From positions 682,001-746,000 of the forward strand of contig NC_009046.1 in NCBI RefSeq assembly GCF_000209165.1: DNA of 64,000 bases, given 5' to 3'. Position numbers and translations under genes: made by a program. The first letter of the stretch is position 1. Each line of letters begins with the position of its first letter. Below, one piece after another: positions 1-11,500 of the stretch. This stretch comes from Scheffersomyces stipitis CBS 6054. Taxonomy: Eukaryota > Ascomycota > Pichiomycetes > Serinales > Debaryomycetaceae. The notes under the pieces are model-generated. The model saw only the letters and a list, made by a program, of their open reading frames with translations. It had not been told where the DNA came from and ran no database searches.

Positions 1-1180
1 GTTGGGATTGGCTTTATCACCAGAAAAGATTCCTGCCCAACTCAAGATCAACGGTAGCGCCACTATCACCGGAGGTCACATCCGTGCTCTTGTGGACTCG
101 GTTGCTGAGTCGTTCAACTGTGTGGTTTTGCCAGGATCCAAGGTCAGAAGAGTAAGAAGATTCTTGTCGGGACAAGCTGAGGGTATTGTTGCCGAACGTG
201 ATTTCAAGGGTGTCGTTTGGGACGAATCTCACCAGGAACAGAAATTGTTACAGAAGAGTACCATAAGTAATAGCACAGATTTGATCATCCAAACAAACAA
301 CAGCAACACTAGCACATCAACCAACACCTCCAGCGCCATTCCAACAGATGATTTTGTTGTTTTGGCTGGTGAAGTGTACCAAATCGACATGAGATTGGCT
401 TCTTTACAGGAGTTCGAAGGCGAGGCTGGTTTGATCACCACCGAGGAAATCGACCATTTCACTGGCAAGAACCACAAGAATGAATTCAACTGTAAGAGCA
501 CTATCCACGTTCGTGATTTCGCAGTGACTCACCAGTTGAAGTTAAAGACTTCTCGTAGATTGTTAGGTGAAGTCGACAAGAGATTCTCGGTTTACCCATT
601 CAAGTTATCATACACCTGCAAGCATTTCCCAGTCAAGTTAGAAAATGACAATGTCCAAGAACAATTGGCACAGATTAAGTCCGAATTGAAGACCAACAAA
701 TTGGGGTTGTCCGAGTTGTCCAATAGACATTTAATAAAATCAAAGCCAGTGCAAGTCACAAAGTTCATACCCTTGGACAAGATCTTGCTTTCAGCTAACC
801 CTACTGGTAAACACGCAATTGACATGAGCAAGCCTGTTTTGCCAGGTATGGAAATCCCCTTGCCAAACTTGGGAGTCTCGTCTTTGAAGTTGAAGGCTTT
901 GTTGAAGCACGCCAAGCCTATTGCTAACGTCAGAGAATCTACTACTGTTGTTCTCAACAACGTCAAGAACGAAGTTGTTCGTTTGACCGGCGGCTCTAAG
1001 ACTACTACGCCAAGCTGGGTCCACTCTCAATACAAGTTGGGAGGTGCCTACGTCCAGTCCATTGAACAAATTGTGCAATTGAGCAAAGACAAGAGATTTG
1101 GTATCAAGGTCAAAGAATGCCAGCCATACAACTTGAGCAAGACTGTTGGCCAGGCTGCCGAGACCATGGAGTTGGATTAG
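1..1180 (+). CDS. ARX1: Arx1-like ribosome export factor (methionine-aminopeptidase fold), 5' truncated
   Basis: Open from the window edge to the TAG at 1178-1180, so only the C-terminal about 392 residues are present; the yeast protein is near 590. The visible part has the MetAP-like (pita-bread) fold shared by Ebp1/PA2G4 and Arx1: a TGGHIRALVDSV segment, a stretch with VLPGSKVRRVRRFLSGQ, and a later FxVTHQLKLKTSRRLLGEVDKRF block that matches the KTSR..EV..RF block of Ebp1. An Asn/Ser/Thr-rich insert lies near residues 95-110. Arx1 is a nuclear export factor for pre-60S ribosomal particles and binds near the polypeptide exit tunnel; the fold is not expected to be a working peptidase. Ebp1-like rather than Arx1 cannot be fully excluded from this half. 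No start can be assigned. Confidence 0.72.
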   Translation, partial: LGLALSPEKIPAQLKINGSATITGGHIRALVDSVAESFNCVVLPGSKVRRVRRFLSGQAEGIVAERDFKGVVWDESHQEQKLLQKSTISNSTDLIIQTNNSNTSTSTNTSSAIPTDDFVVLAGEVYQIDMRLASLQEFEGEAGLITTEEIDHFTGKNHKNEFNCKSTIHVRDFAVTHQLKLKTSRRLLGEVDKRFSVYPFKLSYTCKHFPVKLENDNVQEQLAQIKSELKTNKLGLSELSNRHLIKSKPVQVTKFIPLDKILLSANPTGKHAIDMSKPVLPGMEIPLPNLGVSSLKLKALLKHAKPIANVRESTTVVLNNVKNEVVRLTGGSKTTTPSWVHSQYKLGGAYVQSIEQIVQLSKDKRFGIKVKECQPYNLSKTVGQAAETMELD

Positions 1181-1956
1181 ATAGCGAAGTAGACGTTGTA
1201 AAATAGCATTTTTGAATAGACAAGAGATAAAAGTTACGTCAAGAATTTTGCACTATAAAATTTTTAGCTACAAAATTAGAGCATTTGAGAAAGATAACCA
1301 GAGACAACTCGGAAGGATTTTAAAAAGGCAATGTATTTTAAGAATAGTATAAGTAGATCAACACTCTGGTATGTATGAAGATAAATCACGTGATTATCCA
1401 TATTCAATTATAGGGTAATTTGGTACCAGATCTCCATGGAAATGAGTGGTTTCGTACGCGAAAAAGGGTTCGAAGAGACCCAATAGCAGCAAGGACACTC
1501 CCTGAAAACAATGATAAGAGGCGGGTTTTGTCTTGGTGTGGGACGCAAAAAGAGGGAAAGTGAAAAATTAGACCTAACTTGGCCAGATGGGGATTCAGTT
1601 TAGGGGCAGCAGGTTTCCGACCGACACTAAGGAACCAAAACCATCAAAGGCGGACGTTGAATGTCTAAAGTGCAGATTTATTTTTGATGTACGCCAACAG
1701 ATTGGCATATAACAATGGAATAGTTAGAAGGGTATAGCATAATAGGTCAAGTGGGTAGTATAATAGGCTAATTGTGAAGAAGGGGTTTTTGCATGTTACT
1801 GTGGTGAGTGCAGTTTGCCGTGGGATAATGGAGGGCTGCAATTGGCAGTAAGCATAGAGATAGAGAATATATTAGAGTCGTGTGGAGACAATACAACTGA
1901 TACATAAAGGTTGGAGAAAAGGAGAGATGATGAGATGAGATTTTTGGTACAGAGAG

Positions 1957-1984
1957 CGATGCGATGAGATGCGATGAGATGAGA
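1957..1984. repeat. GCGATGAGAT short tandem repeat
   Basis: Two exact head-to-tail copies of the 10-mer GCGATGAGAT (1961-1980) with flanking partial copies; related GATGA runs lie at 1925-1940. A simple-sequence tract in non-coding DNA. Confidence 0.7.
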
Positions 1985-2967
1985 GGAGAAAAGATAGAAG
2001 ATGCAAGCTAGAAGAGCGAAATCGACAAGATTGGAATTGGAACGAGTCTGATAGGGTGGAATACTCTTGTTTGACTTTAGAAGTGTAGGAAATGAGAACG
2101 AGATCGTAGAGAACTGTAGTGTAGAGTTCGTGAAGCTAATATTTTGGGCTACTGAAAATTTCGAGACTCTGGTGTATTGGAATTTTTTTGCACACCACCT
2201 CGAGTAGAAAAATTGAAAATCCGACAACAACCAAATCTACATCCGACACAGTATATGCAAATGTCAATTGACCATAAATCGGCTTGGGACGTGTTCAAGG
2301 AATGGGCTCCTAGGGGCAGCTGAAGGCTGGAGAAGCTATGGTGGAGAGAGGGTGCGACAATGTCGTCTCGGCGGAGGAATGTCGCACGCGCCCACCAGTT
2401 GTAGTTAAACGTCTGAGTTTTCAGATTTGGTTTTCTCTTTCTTTTTTGATTTATTTCTGGATCTCAGTAGCGTTTATTCCATCATCGTTGCAATTGCGTT
2501 TTGAACTGTATGTGAAACCGTGTGATTTGTGTGTGGGAGGTTGCGGAGGAAGTGCTGTGCCTTTTGACCGAGGTCTGGCAGCACTTTCCGCCTGCCCACC
2601 ATTATAAACAAATGGAAAATTATCAACAACCAGCGAGAGACAACGAGTCATTCTGGAGTCAAAGTGTAGATAGTGGAGTGCGGAGGTCCCGTGATGTGGG
2701 GGGACACGTCTGGATGATGTCTGTTTCTGATTGATTGTGGTGTGTTGATAGATTTGTCTGATTTGTCTGAATTGCCTGGTTGACTAGGATTGATTTGATG
2801 TGTCGTTGGCGTCTGGCGCCTTTGAGGATTTAACTATGGGAAAATTGTATGGAGGAAATGTATGGGAGGGCTGTATGGAGGAAACGAGATTTGTATGTGA
2901 TTTGTCTGAGATTTGTATGGCAGATTGTATGGGAATTTGTCTGAGATCAGTCTCATAGTTTTGAGCC

Positions 2968-3046
2968 CATAGTTAAGCTCCATACTTAACGGGAGCGCGC
3001 ATAGTTAAGAGTGAACAGTTTAGCGTTAAGCGCTCAGTTAAGAGTG
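2968..3046. repeat. AGTTAAG repeat cluster
   Basis: CATAGTTAAG occurs at 2968-2977 and 3000-3009, and AGTTAAGAGTG at 3003-3013 and 3036-3046. An imperfect inverted copy (ATACTTAAC) is near 2982-2990 and a GCGTTAAGCGC palindrome near 3023-3033. The cluster is about 0.9 kb upstream of BMH1. Function unknown; it could be a set of binding sites. Confidence 0.55.
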
Positions 3047-3923
3047 CGGAAAAAATGGCGGCAAAGTGGGAAAATGCGAAATTGCGAGAATTGAAAGTGC
3101 GGAAGTACGACTTTTTTCTCTGTCTGACCGGCGACTTTTGTCTACTGGTTCGACAAGTGAGACTGGGACGACGACTTCCGGGGATGTGGAATTGAGAATG
3201 TCGCCGACACTTGCTTTTTTAATTGTTTTTTCCCTGTTCCCTGTTCTGCAGTTTGTGGGACTTTTGTGTGTCATTCGCGACAGCTAATGCTGCGGCATGG
3301 ATGTTCCAAGAGTACTCCTTGATGACTCCAATGGCTGACGCTGTTGACTCTGGTATAATGTTGCTATTGTTGGCTGGCTGGCGGATGTCGCGCCATTTCA
3401 TTTTTCATAATGTCGTGGCTGTCTGCCTGTTGTCGTCACCATAGTCGCTCGCCGTCCTCCTTCCAGCATGCTCACATCAACATCCAAATCGATCACATTT
3501 TTTTATCTTTCTGGTGAGAGGTTTATTGATAGGGTCTTTTTCTTTTCTTTTCCCAAATTAGTCTGTTATCTTAACCGTTGTACCGACACTGTCTTCTTCT
3601 TTGCACAACTCTAAGACACCCAATTGGCCCGGATTCACTTCAGCCGTTGTGTGCTCTCCCTAGTTACCCCCTAGCAAAAAACCCGTATGTGACTTAGCTG
3701 TTGCTCTCAAATTGTGACTTGTTACACTCTAATTTCAAATCAATCCTTGCCCAACTTCTCTGCGACATTTGAAGTGCTGTTTACTAACATTGTCTAGGAA
3801 TCAAATAAAAAGCGAACTCTTTTTATCGTCCCCGGTTTTTCTACTTGACCAGTTTTTGAAGATAGCAAGAGAATCAATACGTTTCCAAATTCATCATACC
3901 AAAGCCAACAATATTAAAAAGTC

Positions 3924-4706
3924 ATGCCTGCCTCCCGTGAAGATTCTGTTTACCTCGCCAAGTTGGCTGAACAAGCTGAACGTTATGAAGAAATGGTTGA
4001 GAACATGAAGGCCGTTGCTTCTTCTGGTCAAGAATTATCTGTTGAAGAACGTAACTTATTGTCCGTTGCCTACAAGAACGTCATTGGTGCCCGCCGTGCC
4101 TCTTGGAGAATTGTTTCTTCTATCGAACAAAAGGAAGAAGCCAAGGGCAACGAAAACCAAGTTTCGTTGATCCGCGAATACCGTGCTAAGATTGAAGCTG
4201 AATTGTCGAAAATTTGTGAAGACATCTTGTCGGTATTGACTGACCACTTGATCTCGTCGGCTCAATCCAGCGAATCCAAGGTGTTCTACTACAAAATGAA
4301 GGGAGACTACCACCGTTACTTGGCTGAATTTGCTATTTCTGAGAAGCGTAAGGAAGCTGCTGACTTATCTTTGGAAGCCTACAAGTCTGCTTCCGATGTT
4401 GCTGTCACGGAATTACCCCCAACTCACCCAATTAGATTAGGTTTAGCATTGAATTTCTCCGTTTTCTACTACGAGATCTTGAACTCTCCTGATAGAGCCT
4501 GTCATTTAGCCAAGCAAGCCTTTGACGATGCTGTTGCTGATTTGGAAACTTTATCAGAAGATTCTTACAAGGATTCCACTTTGATCATGCAATTATTAAG
4601 AGATAACTTAACTTTATGGACCGATTTGTCTGAAGCTCCAGCTGCTGCTGATGAGCAACCAGCCGAGGCTGCCGAATCCAAGGAAGCTCCAGCTGATGAA
4701 GAATAG
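3924..4706 (+). CDS. BMH1: 14-3-3 protein
   Basis: 260-residue 14-3-3 protein. Family signatures are plain: [20 protein letters not shown] near residues 45-65, the [15 protein letters not shown] helix, and [25 protein letters not shown] in the C-terminal half, followed by a short acidic Ala/Glu tail (about 235-260). 14-3-3 dimers bind phosphoserine/threonine clients and act in Ras/cAMP, TOR and checkpoint signalling in the cytosol and nucleus. Codon use is strongly biased, with Leu as TTG or TTA and no in-frame CTG, the pattern of a highly expressed gene in a CUG-Ser yeast. It is the only 14-3-3 gene in the window; whether the genome has a second (BMH2) cannot be seen. The start is the first ATG after a pyrimidine-rich leader. 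Confidence 0.97.
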   Translation: MPASREDSVYLAKLAEQAERYEEMVENMKAVASSGQELSVEERNLLSVAYKNVIGARRASWRIVSSIEQKEEAKGNENQVSLIREYRAKIEAELSKICEDILSVLTDHLISSAQSSESKVFYYKMKGDYHRYLAEFAISEKRKEAADLSLEAYKSASDVAVTELPPTHPIRLGLALNFSVFYYEILNSPDRACHLAKQAFDDAVADLETLSEDSYKDSTLIMQLLRDNLTLWTDLSEAPAAADEQPAEAAESKEAPADEE

Positions 4707-5592
4707 ATTATGTAAAGTTTAGTTATATTTCGTTTCGCGTGTGAAATCTTTATTTGTTTATCATTATTATATTATTATTACTACTTTTATAGTCCTTGTT
4801 TGTTGGAGGTTGGTGGTCTTGGCGATGGCCAGCTTTCTGTTTGCTCTAGTTACTTTTTATAATTGTCTTATATTATAGTCCTTTACTTTTGTTACTAGCG
4901 CAAACAATAGTTTAGAGAGCTAAAGAGACTTGAAGACACGATGTGGTTCACATGGTACTGAAATTCCAAAATGTTTTGTATTCTAATATATGATAATAAA
5001 ATGAAATGTAGAGATGAGTGGAGAGGACCCGAGAATGAAATGTAACATGAATATGGGGACAATTTTCAAATATAGTAGGAGGCACAATCAAGAGATTTGA
5101 AAGTAGTCTAAGTATGGAAAAGAGAGATGGTGGTAGAGATCAAAGCAACGTCATGTAGTTTGGGAATACGAGCTTATTTCTTCGAATAGAATATACGAAT
5201 CGATTTAGATATCTAGTGACGTGAAAAGGGTTGTAGATCAGAGGACAGAGATAACAATGCTGAGGCTGACAGACACATTATAGTGACATTTTGGAGACTT
5301 TCAGAAGAGAATAATCCTAGAAAGGATGTGTGGAGATATCTTACTGGTTGAAATATCCAATTCTCCAGAATGTTAGCACTTGGTGTAGAGGTGCCATTGG
5401 TAAGTCAGCAGTGAGAGTACGCTTGCCAGAGCACGCTTGTGGGAGTATCTTAGAGAGAATTTGTTAGTGAGAATCTGCTGACAGTTTATACTGAGGGCCG
5501 ACTCTTGTATTTATATGAATTCCAACTTGAGTCCCAGTCCAATCGATTTTTCACGAGAAGCAAAGTCAGAGATGGCCTGGTAGATGAGTCTA

Positions 5593-5714
5593 TCAGACAG
5601 CTCAGTTGGATATCATGGTCTGTCAGACAAATGTCGTAGCTGCTGGAGGGAGCACACTTCTTCAGACAGACGCCTTGTTCCTACTGGCAACCACCTCAGA
5701 CAGACAGACAGTTT
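5593..5714 (+). promoter_or_regulatory. TCAGACA motif cluster upstream of CDC12
   Basis: TCAGACA occurs at 5593-5599, 5623-5629, 5662-5668 and 5696-5702, the last running into a short CAGA repeat. The reverse complement TGTCTGA occurs five times upstream of BMH1. Recurrence in both flanks of BMH1 suggests a binding site, but no factor can be named. Confidence 0.4.
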
Positions 5715-5720
5715 ACGCGT
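5715..5720 (+). promoter_or_regulatory. MCB-like ACGCGT element
   Basis: An exact ACGCGT (MluI cell-cycle box) lies 178 bp before the CDC12 ATG. In yeasts this hexamer is bound by MBF to drive G1/S genes; a role in CDC12 timing is inference from one site. Confidence 0.35.
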
Positions 5721-5897
5721 TTTGTCCCAAACGAGAATTTTTCATCCGACTCAAATTTCTGGCTAACGGACACCAAAACATAAACAGAAATTCCCAAACA
5801 TCTCCACTGGACACACTTTGGCTACTTTTCTTCCACACTATTTTGTATATTCCATATCTTTGTGAGCTTCGACACATCACACACAACAGACACAACA

Positions 5898-7630
5898 ATG
5901 CCCGAACCAGTAGGGATTGCCAACTTACCAAACCAGAGGTACGTGTAATTTGTAGAATCAGGCACAATCGGAATTGAGCAAACGAATACGGAGCAGATAA
6001 AAGTGACGATGACAGACTCAGCAATCGAACAGCGCATATTGATCGCCCAACGGTTGCCGATATATGGATGTAGATGTTTCGGCTGTCCAGATCAATGTGA
6101 GAGTATGCTTAAGACATGATCTGCGAAATAGAGCAACAACAAGGAGATTCAGAAAACAGACGAAAATAGTCTACTTCAAGCACATGATATCTAGAATGAT
6201 TTGATGTGATTTGGTACCATATGATATGCTGTGATACAGTAATAGTATGAGTAAGCGTATGATATGCTATTCAAGGATACCATCATGTTCGTCTTGATTC
6301 AACTATCATGGTGTAGCTGTTATCCCCTATTTCAGTTTACATTATCATGTGTTCTTATCCGTAGATTGCAATCAAACCTGTGATCCATGACATCAATTCA
6401 TATTCTTCAACTTATTGAAGTATCGGCAACTTTCAGTTTAATCAATTCTATTTTTTTTCGTTTCATTTTACTAACATCAACAGATACAAGATCATCTCCA
6501 AGCAGGGCTCCACGTTCACCATTATGGTGTGTGGTGAAAGCGGCTTGGGTAAGACGACATTCATCAACACGTTATTCCAGTCGTCGTTGAAGTCGTATCA
6601 GAGTGCTTCGGAAAGACACAACAAGTTTACTCTGGCTCACCAGAATGTAGACATCGACATTGTGAGAGCCATTTTGGAGGAAAAGAACTTCAAGATCAGA
6701 TTGAACATTATCGACACCCCCGGATTCGGTAACAATGTTAACAACCACGATTCATGGACGCCAATCATCGACTTCATTGACGATCAGCACGAGTCGTATA
6801 TGAAACAGGAACAACAGCCTTCGAGAAAAGACAAGAAGGACTTGAGAGTACATGCCTGTCTCTATTTCATAAGACCCACTGGACACTCGTTGAAGCCTTT
6901 GGACATTGAGATCATGAAGCGTCTTTCCACCAGAGTTAACTTGATCCCGGTCATTGCCAAATCAGACACCTTGTCCCCCTCGGAATTAGAAACTTTCAAA
7001 ACGAGAATCAGAGACGTAATTGAAGCACAAGACATTAACATTTATACACCACCTTTGGAGTTGGACGACCCTGCCAGTGCCGAACACTCTAAGCAGTTGA
7101 TCGAAGCTATGCCCTTCGCTGTTATTGGCTCTGAGGAAGAAGTGGAAGTCACTCCAGGTCAATTTGTAAGAGGTAGAAAGTATCCATGGGGCTTGGTTGA
7201 AGTGGAAAATGAACAGCATTGTGACTTCAAGAAATTGAGAAGCTTGTTGTTAAGAACCAATATGTTGGACTTGATTTTGTCTACCAACGAGTTCCACTTT
7301 GAGACGTTCAGATCCATCAAGATGGGTGGAACAGACGAAGATGGCGAGGACAACGACAAGGAGTTGACCAACGAGAATGGCGAGGTGATCAAGAAGCCTT
7401 CCACCTCCAAGAAACCAAGAAGATTACATAACCCCAAGTTCAAAGAGGAAGAAGATGCATTGAAAAAGTTCTTCACCGAACAAGTCAAGGCAGAGGAACA
7501 GAGATTCAGACAATGGGAAACCAACATTGTCAACGAGAGAAATAGATTGAACCAGGACTTGGAAGAAATGCAGACCAAGTTGAAGACGTTGGAGGACCAG
7601 GTCAAGAAGTTGCAATTGGCCAAGCGTTAG
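5898..7630 (+). CDS. CDC12: Septin Cdc12 (spliced)
   Basis: Two exons: 5898-5938 and 6484-7630, giving 395 residues (S. cerevisiae 407). Exon 1 encodes MPEPVGIANLPNQR, and joining it restores the septin N-terminus NLPNQRYKI, which fits Cdc12 better than other septins. The G1 P-loop GESGLGKTT is at residues 31-39, the switch DTPGFG follows, and the G4 motif AKSD is in the IPVIAKSDTL segment. The septin unique element PWGLVEVEN and a C-terminal coiled coil (about 335-395) complete the architecture. Cdc12 is a core subunit of the septin hetero-octamer at the bud neck, needed for cytokinesis. The open frame in exon 2 alone begins at an internal Met (6524) and lacks the N-terminus, so the spliced model is preferred. 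Confidence 0.93.
5939..6483 (+). other. CDC12 intron (545 nt)
   Basis: Donor GTACGT at 5939, branch box TACTAAC at 6469-6475, acceptor CAG at 6481-6483. The reading frame joins exactly across the junction (AG|A codes Arg14). Confidence 0.9.
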
Positions 7631-8560
7631 ACAGGCTACGGCTGTGTTTCTTTATGTTTGATTCTTTCTTCTCATTGGTGGATCGTGTGATCCGCCGGTT
7701 TCATCTTCTAAGTACGTTCGTGACATTGAATTGTAGATGCAATTATGTAATAAATACAATTAATTGTAATTTGATTTAATCATCAGGAGACTGTAATATC
7801 AATTTTCGCAAGTAATTACTAACGTAAAGGAAGATTGTTAGATATTAGTACCAATTATCTGGAAAAGACAGAATTTCTAAAATATACCGTAACTATGTAA
7901 ATGAAATAATTCATTCAATAATCTGAATGTCAACAAAATTAAGAGAGATCGAGTTATACTGCTGCAACTCTAACAAAATGCGATTGATAGAGTATTATAC
8001 AAATTTGAGGAGATTTGAATTATCTTGATTGAGAGAATGTATTTGTAAAATCATGGTGATAGACATATTTTTGGTGATAGACACATTTGAAATGTGCAAA
8101 CTTTATGAAAAATTCTGTAAATTCAATTTTTTTAAATTAATTAAAAGTGAATGCAAACTTTAAGACCTTTGAATTGCATGAATAGGCATAAAGAAATTTT
8201 GATTCGTAAAACAATAAAATTGTTATCTTTTGCAACTGAAAGCCGTTTGTTGCCATGGCTGCGACAGGAGTGCACAGCACGAAGAGTCGTTATATGCGCG
8301 GCTATAGACGGCATCGTAAAATTTGTGAACCACAACATCTTCATAACGTCTCACTGGCTACGATAATAGAAGCTAGACTTGAGACAGCAGTCTGAAAACA
8401 AGTGCTGATATCTACGATCCTTCTTTGGAACCATATCTCAACTAATCAAAGTACTTGTCTCCATATTGAACCCTTGGAATACGAATTTTTTTTATACTGA
8501 TATCGTCTTTATTGATTTCAAAATCTTGAAAGTTATAGAAAAATTGTTCGCTTTAAATTT
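7631..8560. other. Intergenic region, AT-rich
   Basis: 930 bp between CDC12 and the next coding start. Strongly AT-rich, no ORF of note, no RNA gene recognised. It would hold the CDC12 3' end and the promoter of the following zinc-cluster gene. Confidence 0.5.
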
Positions 8561-11500
8561 ATGGATCCCAGTCTTTCCAGCAGCAACCATTTGAAACAAA
8601 CAGGGCTTGGAGACGAGCGGGGTCTTCCGGAGCGTTCGTTCAGCGTTTCTCCCTCACCTCCAGCGGGGGAGCCCTTCAACTCCGGATCTGGTTCTGCGCA
8701 TTCCAAGCTCAGAAGAAACTACAGAGCCTGTCTTAATTGTAGAGTCCGTAAGGTCAAATGTGACTTAGGTCCCGTAGACAACCCGCGAGAAGGCAAATGT
8801 GCTCGGTGTTTACGAGAAAGAAAGGATTGTGTTTTTGTAGAGCTGAAGCGAGGAGGAACTGCCAACGTAGTTAGTGGGAGAAAGAGAAGGAAAAGAAGCG
8901 AGAGCAGTGACAAGGACACCGAGAATGCAATTTTGATCTCTGGGAACACAGATGTATTGGCCAGAGGTGTATCTGGTTCTCCGGAAGGAAACTATACACT
9001 TTCCGAACAGTCCTCTCGGTCAAGTAGCAATAACTTATACAACCAACGAAGCCAGTATCCGATTCTCAATCAGGAGTTCAATAATCAAATGCCCCAGATG
9101 CCAAAATTGCCTCTGGTAAACAGCATTTTGAATTCCAGAAGTTCTGGAACGAGTTTAGCTCAACCACAGGTCAGTGTAAATGAGAAGTCGCTGGTAACTC
9201 CTCAGCCTGAAGCCACAGAGAGCCAGAACAACGACAGTAAGAATAACGGGCCCAGTAACCATTTCTCGACTATGGAAGGTGCATTAGTGTTTTTGGCGAA
9301 AGCTGCGGGAACGATAGCTAAAGCTGATGAAAGGGATAATATCGATGGCAGAGCGAAACAAGAACAGATCGAAGCTAGGATTAGCCACAGCAACAGCCAT
9401 AGCCAAACTCCGACTGAAATTATGGACCGAAATCAGGCTTCAAGTATGCCGGGCTCTCGATCTGATCCTGGGAGCAATATGGCCAGTATTCTCAATAGCG
9501 GCACTTCCTCTTCTGTGGAACAACCGTCTGTAAGTTCTGAAACTAGAAAGTCTTCTTCCACTGTTCCAGCATATATCAAGCCTACGACTGAAGCTGGGAA
9601 GCGAATGACCATGCCAGCAGCTGAAAATGGCTATTCAGTACGGCCGCGTGCTTCTAACAAACTATCCAGCATTGAGTATATAGGAGGACCCAATGGTATC
9701 TTAAGTGAGGATGAGGCTGAAAGGTTGATCCACTTGTTTTTCACAGTTATGCATCCGTACTTTCCACATTTACCAAAGTTTTTACATTCTCCCAAGATCC
9801 TTTCTGGGTATCCCATTTTACTATGTGCCATTCTTACCATTGCTTCCAGGTACCATACGTTTGAGAATAACGTTGGTACAACCGGTGGTGTTCCACGGAA
9901 CATTGAAGTTCACGACCGATTGTGGCTCTATGTTCAGCGTTTGATTTCTCAGACGGTTTGGGCTGAAGCCAGTACTCGGTCCATAGGTACTATTTTTGCG
10001 TTCTTGCTCTTCACTGAATGGAATCCCAGAGCCATTCATTGGAGATGGTCTGACTACGCCAACAAAGCGGAAGAAAATAACGATACAGATAGTGGGCTTA
10101 GCGGATTTTCTGCTGAAACTGGTGGTGCCAATATTGCTAGTAAAAACGATGAACCGAATATGGCTGGGTTAGGTGCCATGCGTAGGAGTTATAGAATGGC
10201 GTGGATGTTGATTGGATCCTCAGTAAGATTGGCTCAGGACATGGGATTTATGGAAATCAGTCCCAAGACGTTCATTGCAACTCACGTAGCGGAAATTAAC
10301 TCGGTAATGAATATCAGTAGAAGTTCCATGTTGGCTCATTCCTTGGCTGAAGTAGACTTGGATGAAGATGAAATATCTGAAGAAGACATGGAGCAAGACG
10401 AGGATGACGATGATAAGATATTGAAGATGAGCGAAGAGGATCTTAAGAGACTTTCTAGCGAGCACGTTCTCAAATTCACTTTATCACAGAAGGCACAAAT
10501 CGAGTTGTTGCAAATCATTTCTTTGGGGCACGAGTCACTTTACGGATACAAGGCTCAATTGGGCAATATGAACCAAAGACAAAACTTATCGATCTTGAAT
10601 ATCATTAGTCCTATGATCAACAACTGGGGCAGAAAGTACAAACAGTTTCTTGTTGCGTCCAATAAGCTCTTAAGAATAACCAACATCCAACAGCATTGGT
10701 ACAACCCTTCGTCAAAGATAGCAAAGGAAATTTCTGAAGCGATAGAACGAGAGTCTTTGATTTTTGAGTTCAATTATGTAAAGTTGTACATCTATTCCTT
10801 AGCATTAAGTCCTTCACCACGGGCCAAATATGAGCAGCGCAGAAACAGAAAGGGTAAGGCAACTTTGAAACTAGATGAAATATCGAAATCAGCTAAGTAC
10901 ATCGAACAGGCTTTCAAATCTGCCAATGAGATGTTATTGGTAGCTCACCGTGTTCACAAGTTGAAAATGTTGAGATTTATGCCCGTTAGATGGTTAACAA
11001 GAATGGTTCGAGCTGTCGCTTTCATTGTTAAGTGCTATTTGACCATTACTGCTCACAAGAATTCAGCGAATGGAGGCAGTTCATCAGTAGCAAACTCTGC
11101 AGACAACTTTGATTCTACGATCTTATCGCTATCGTTGATTTCTATCGAGGATATCATTCAAAGCATTCAGAGAGCTGCAATAACCTTGCGAGACTGTTCA
11201 CCCGACGAATTGCATTTGTGTACAAGATACTCCAATGTCTTAATGTATTTGTGTTCGGAAATGAAAGCAAAGTCCAAAGGCTTCCACGATGAAGAACAAG
11301 AACAAGAACAAGATTATTCTAGCTACGGATACTCCAAACAGAGATCTGAATACGAACCATCTGAAAACGCTGTGCCTGAGACTTCTGTTGGACAGCCATC
11401 AGCAACATATCCTTCTAATTCCAACTTAGATCAGAACTACCAATTTGTCAAACCAAAGAATAATAATGAACAGCGTATTCAAATTCAAGTACAATTACAA

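Larger units (their letters stand above)
1181..3923. other. 2.7 kb intergenic region upstream of BMH1
   Basis: No convincing gene. The largest ORF (1796-2230, minus, 144 codons) crosses a GATGA-type simple repeat and resembles nothing recognised. Contents: a 10-bp repeat GCGATGAGAT (1957-1984), five TGTCTGA motifs between 2755 and 3127, a cluster of AGTTAAG repeats (2968-3046), and a long pyrimidine-rich leader before BMH1. It probably holds the BMH1 promoter; no tRNA-type internal promoter was found. Confidence 0.6.
4707..5897. other. Intergenic region between BMH1 and CDC12
   Basis: 1.2 kb with no supportable gene. The first 200 bp are AT-rich, as expected for the BMH1 3' UTR. The distal part has four TCAGACA motifs within 110 bp (5593-5702, ending in a CAGACAGACAGACAG run) and an MCB-type ACGCGT at 5715-5720, which makes it a likely CDC12 promoter. 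Confidence 0.55.

Noticed and set aside
1464..1485. GGGTTCGAAGAGACC resembling a tRNA B box
   Set aside because: No A box at the right distance upstream and no cloverleaf possible.
1796..2230. 144-codon minus-strand ORF in the desert before BMH1
   Set aside because: Crosses simple repeats, Ser/Phe-rich shadow-like composition, no recognisable domain, no splice or promoter support.
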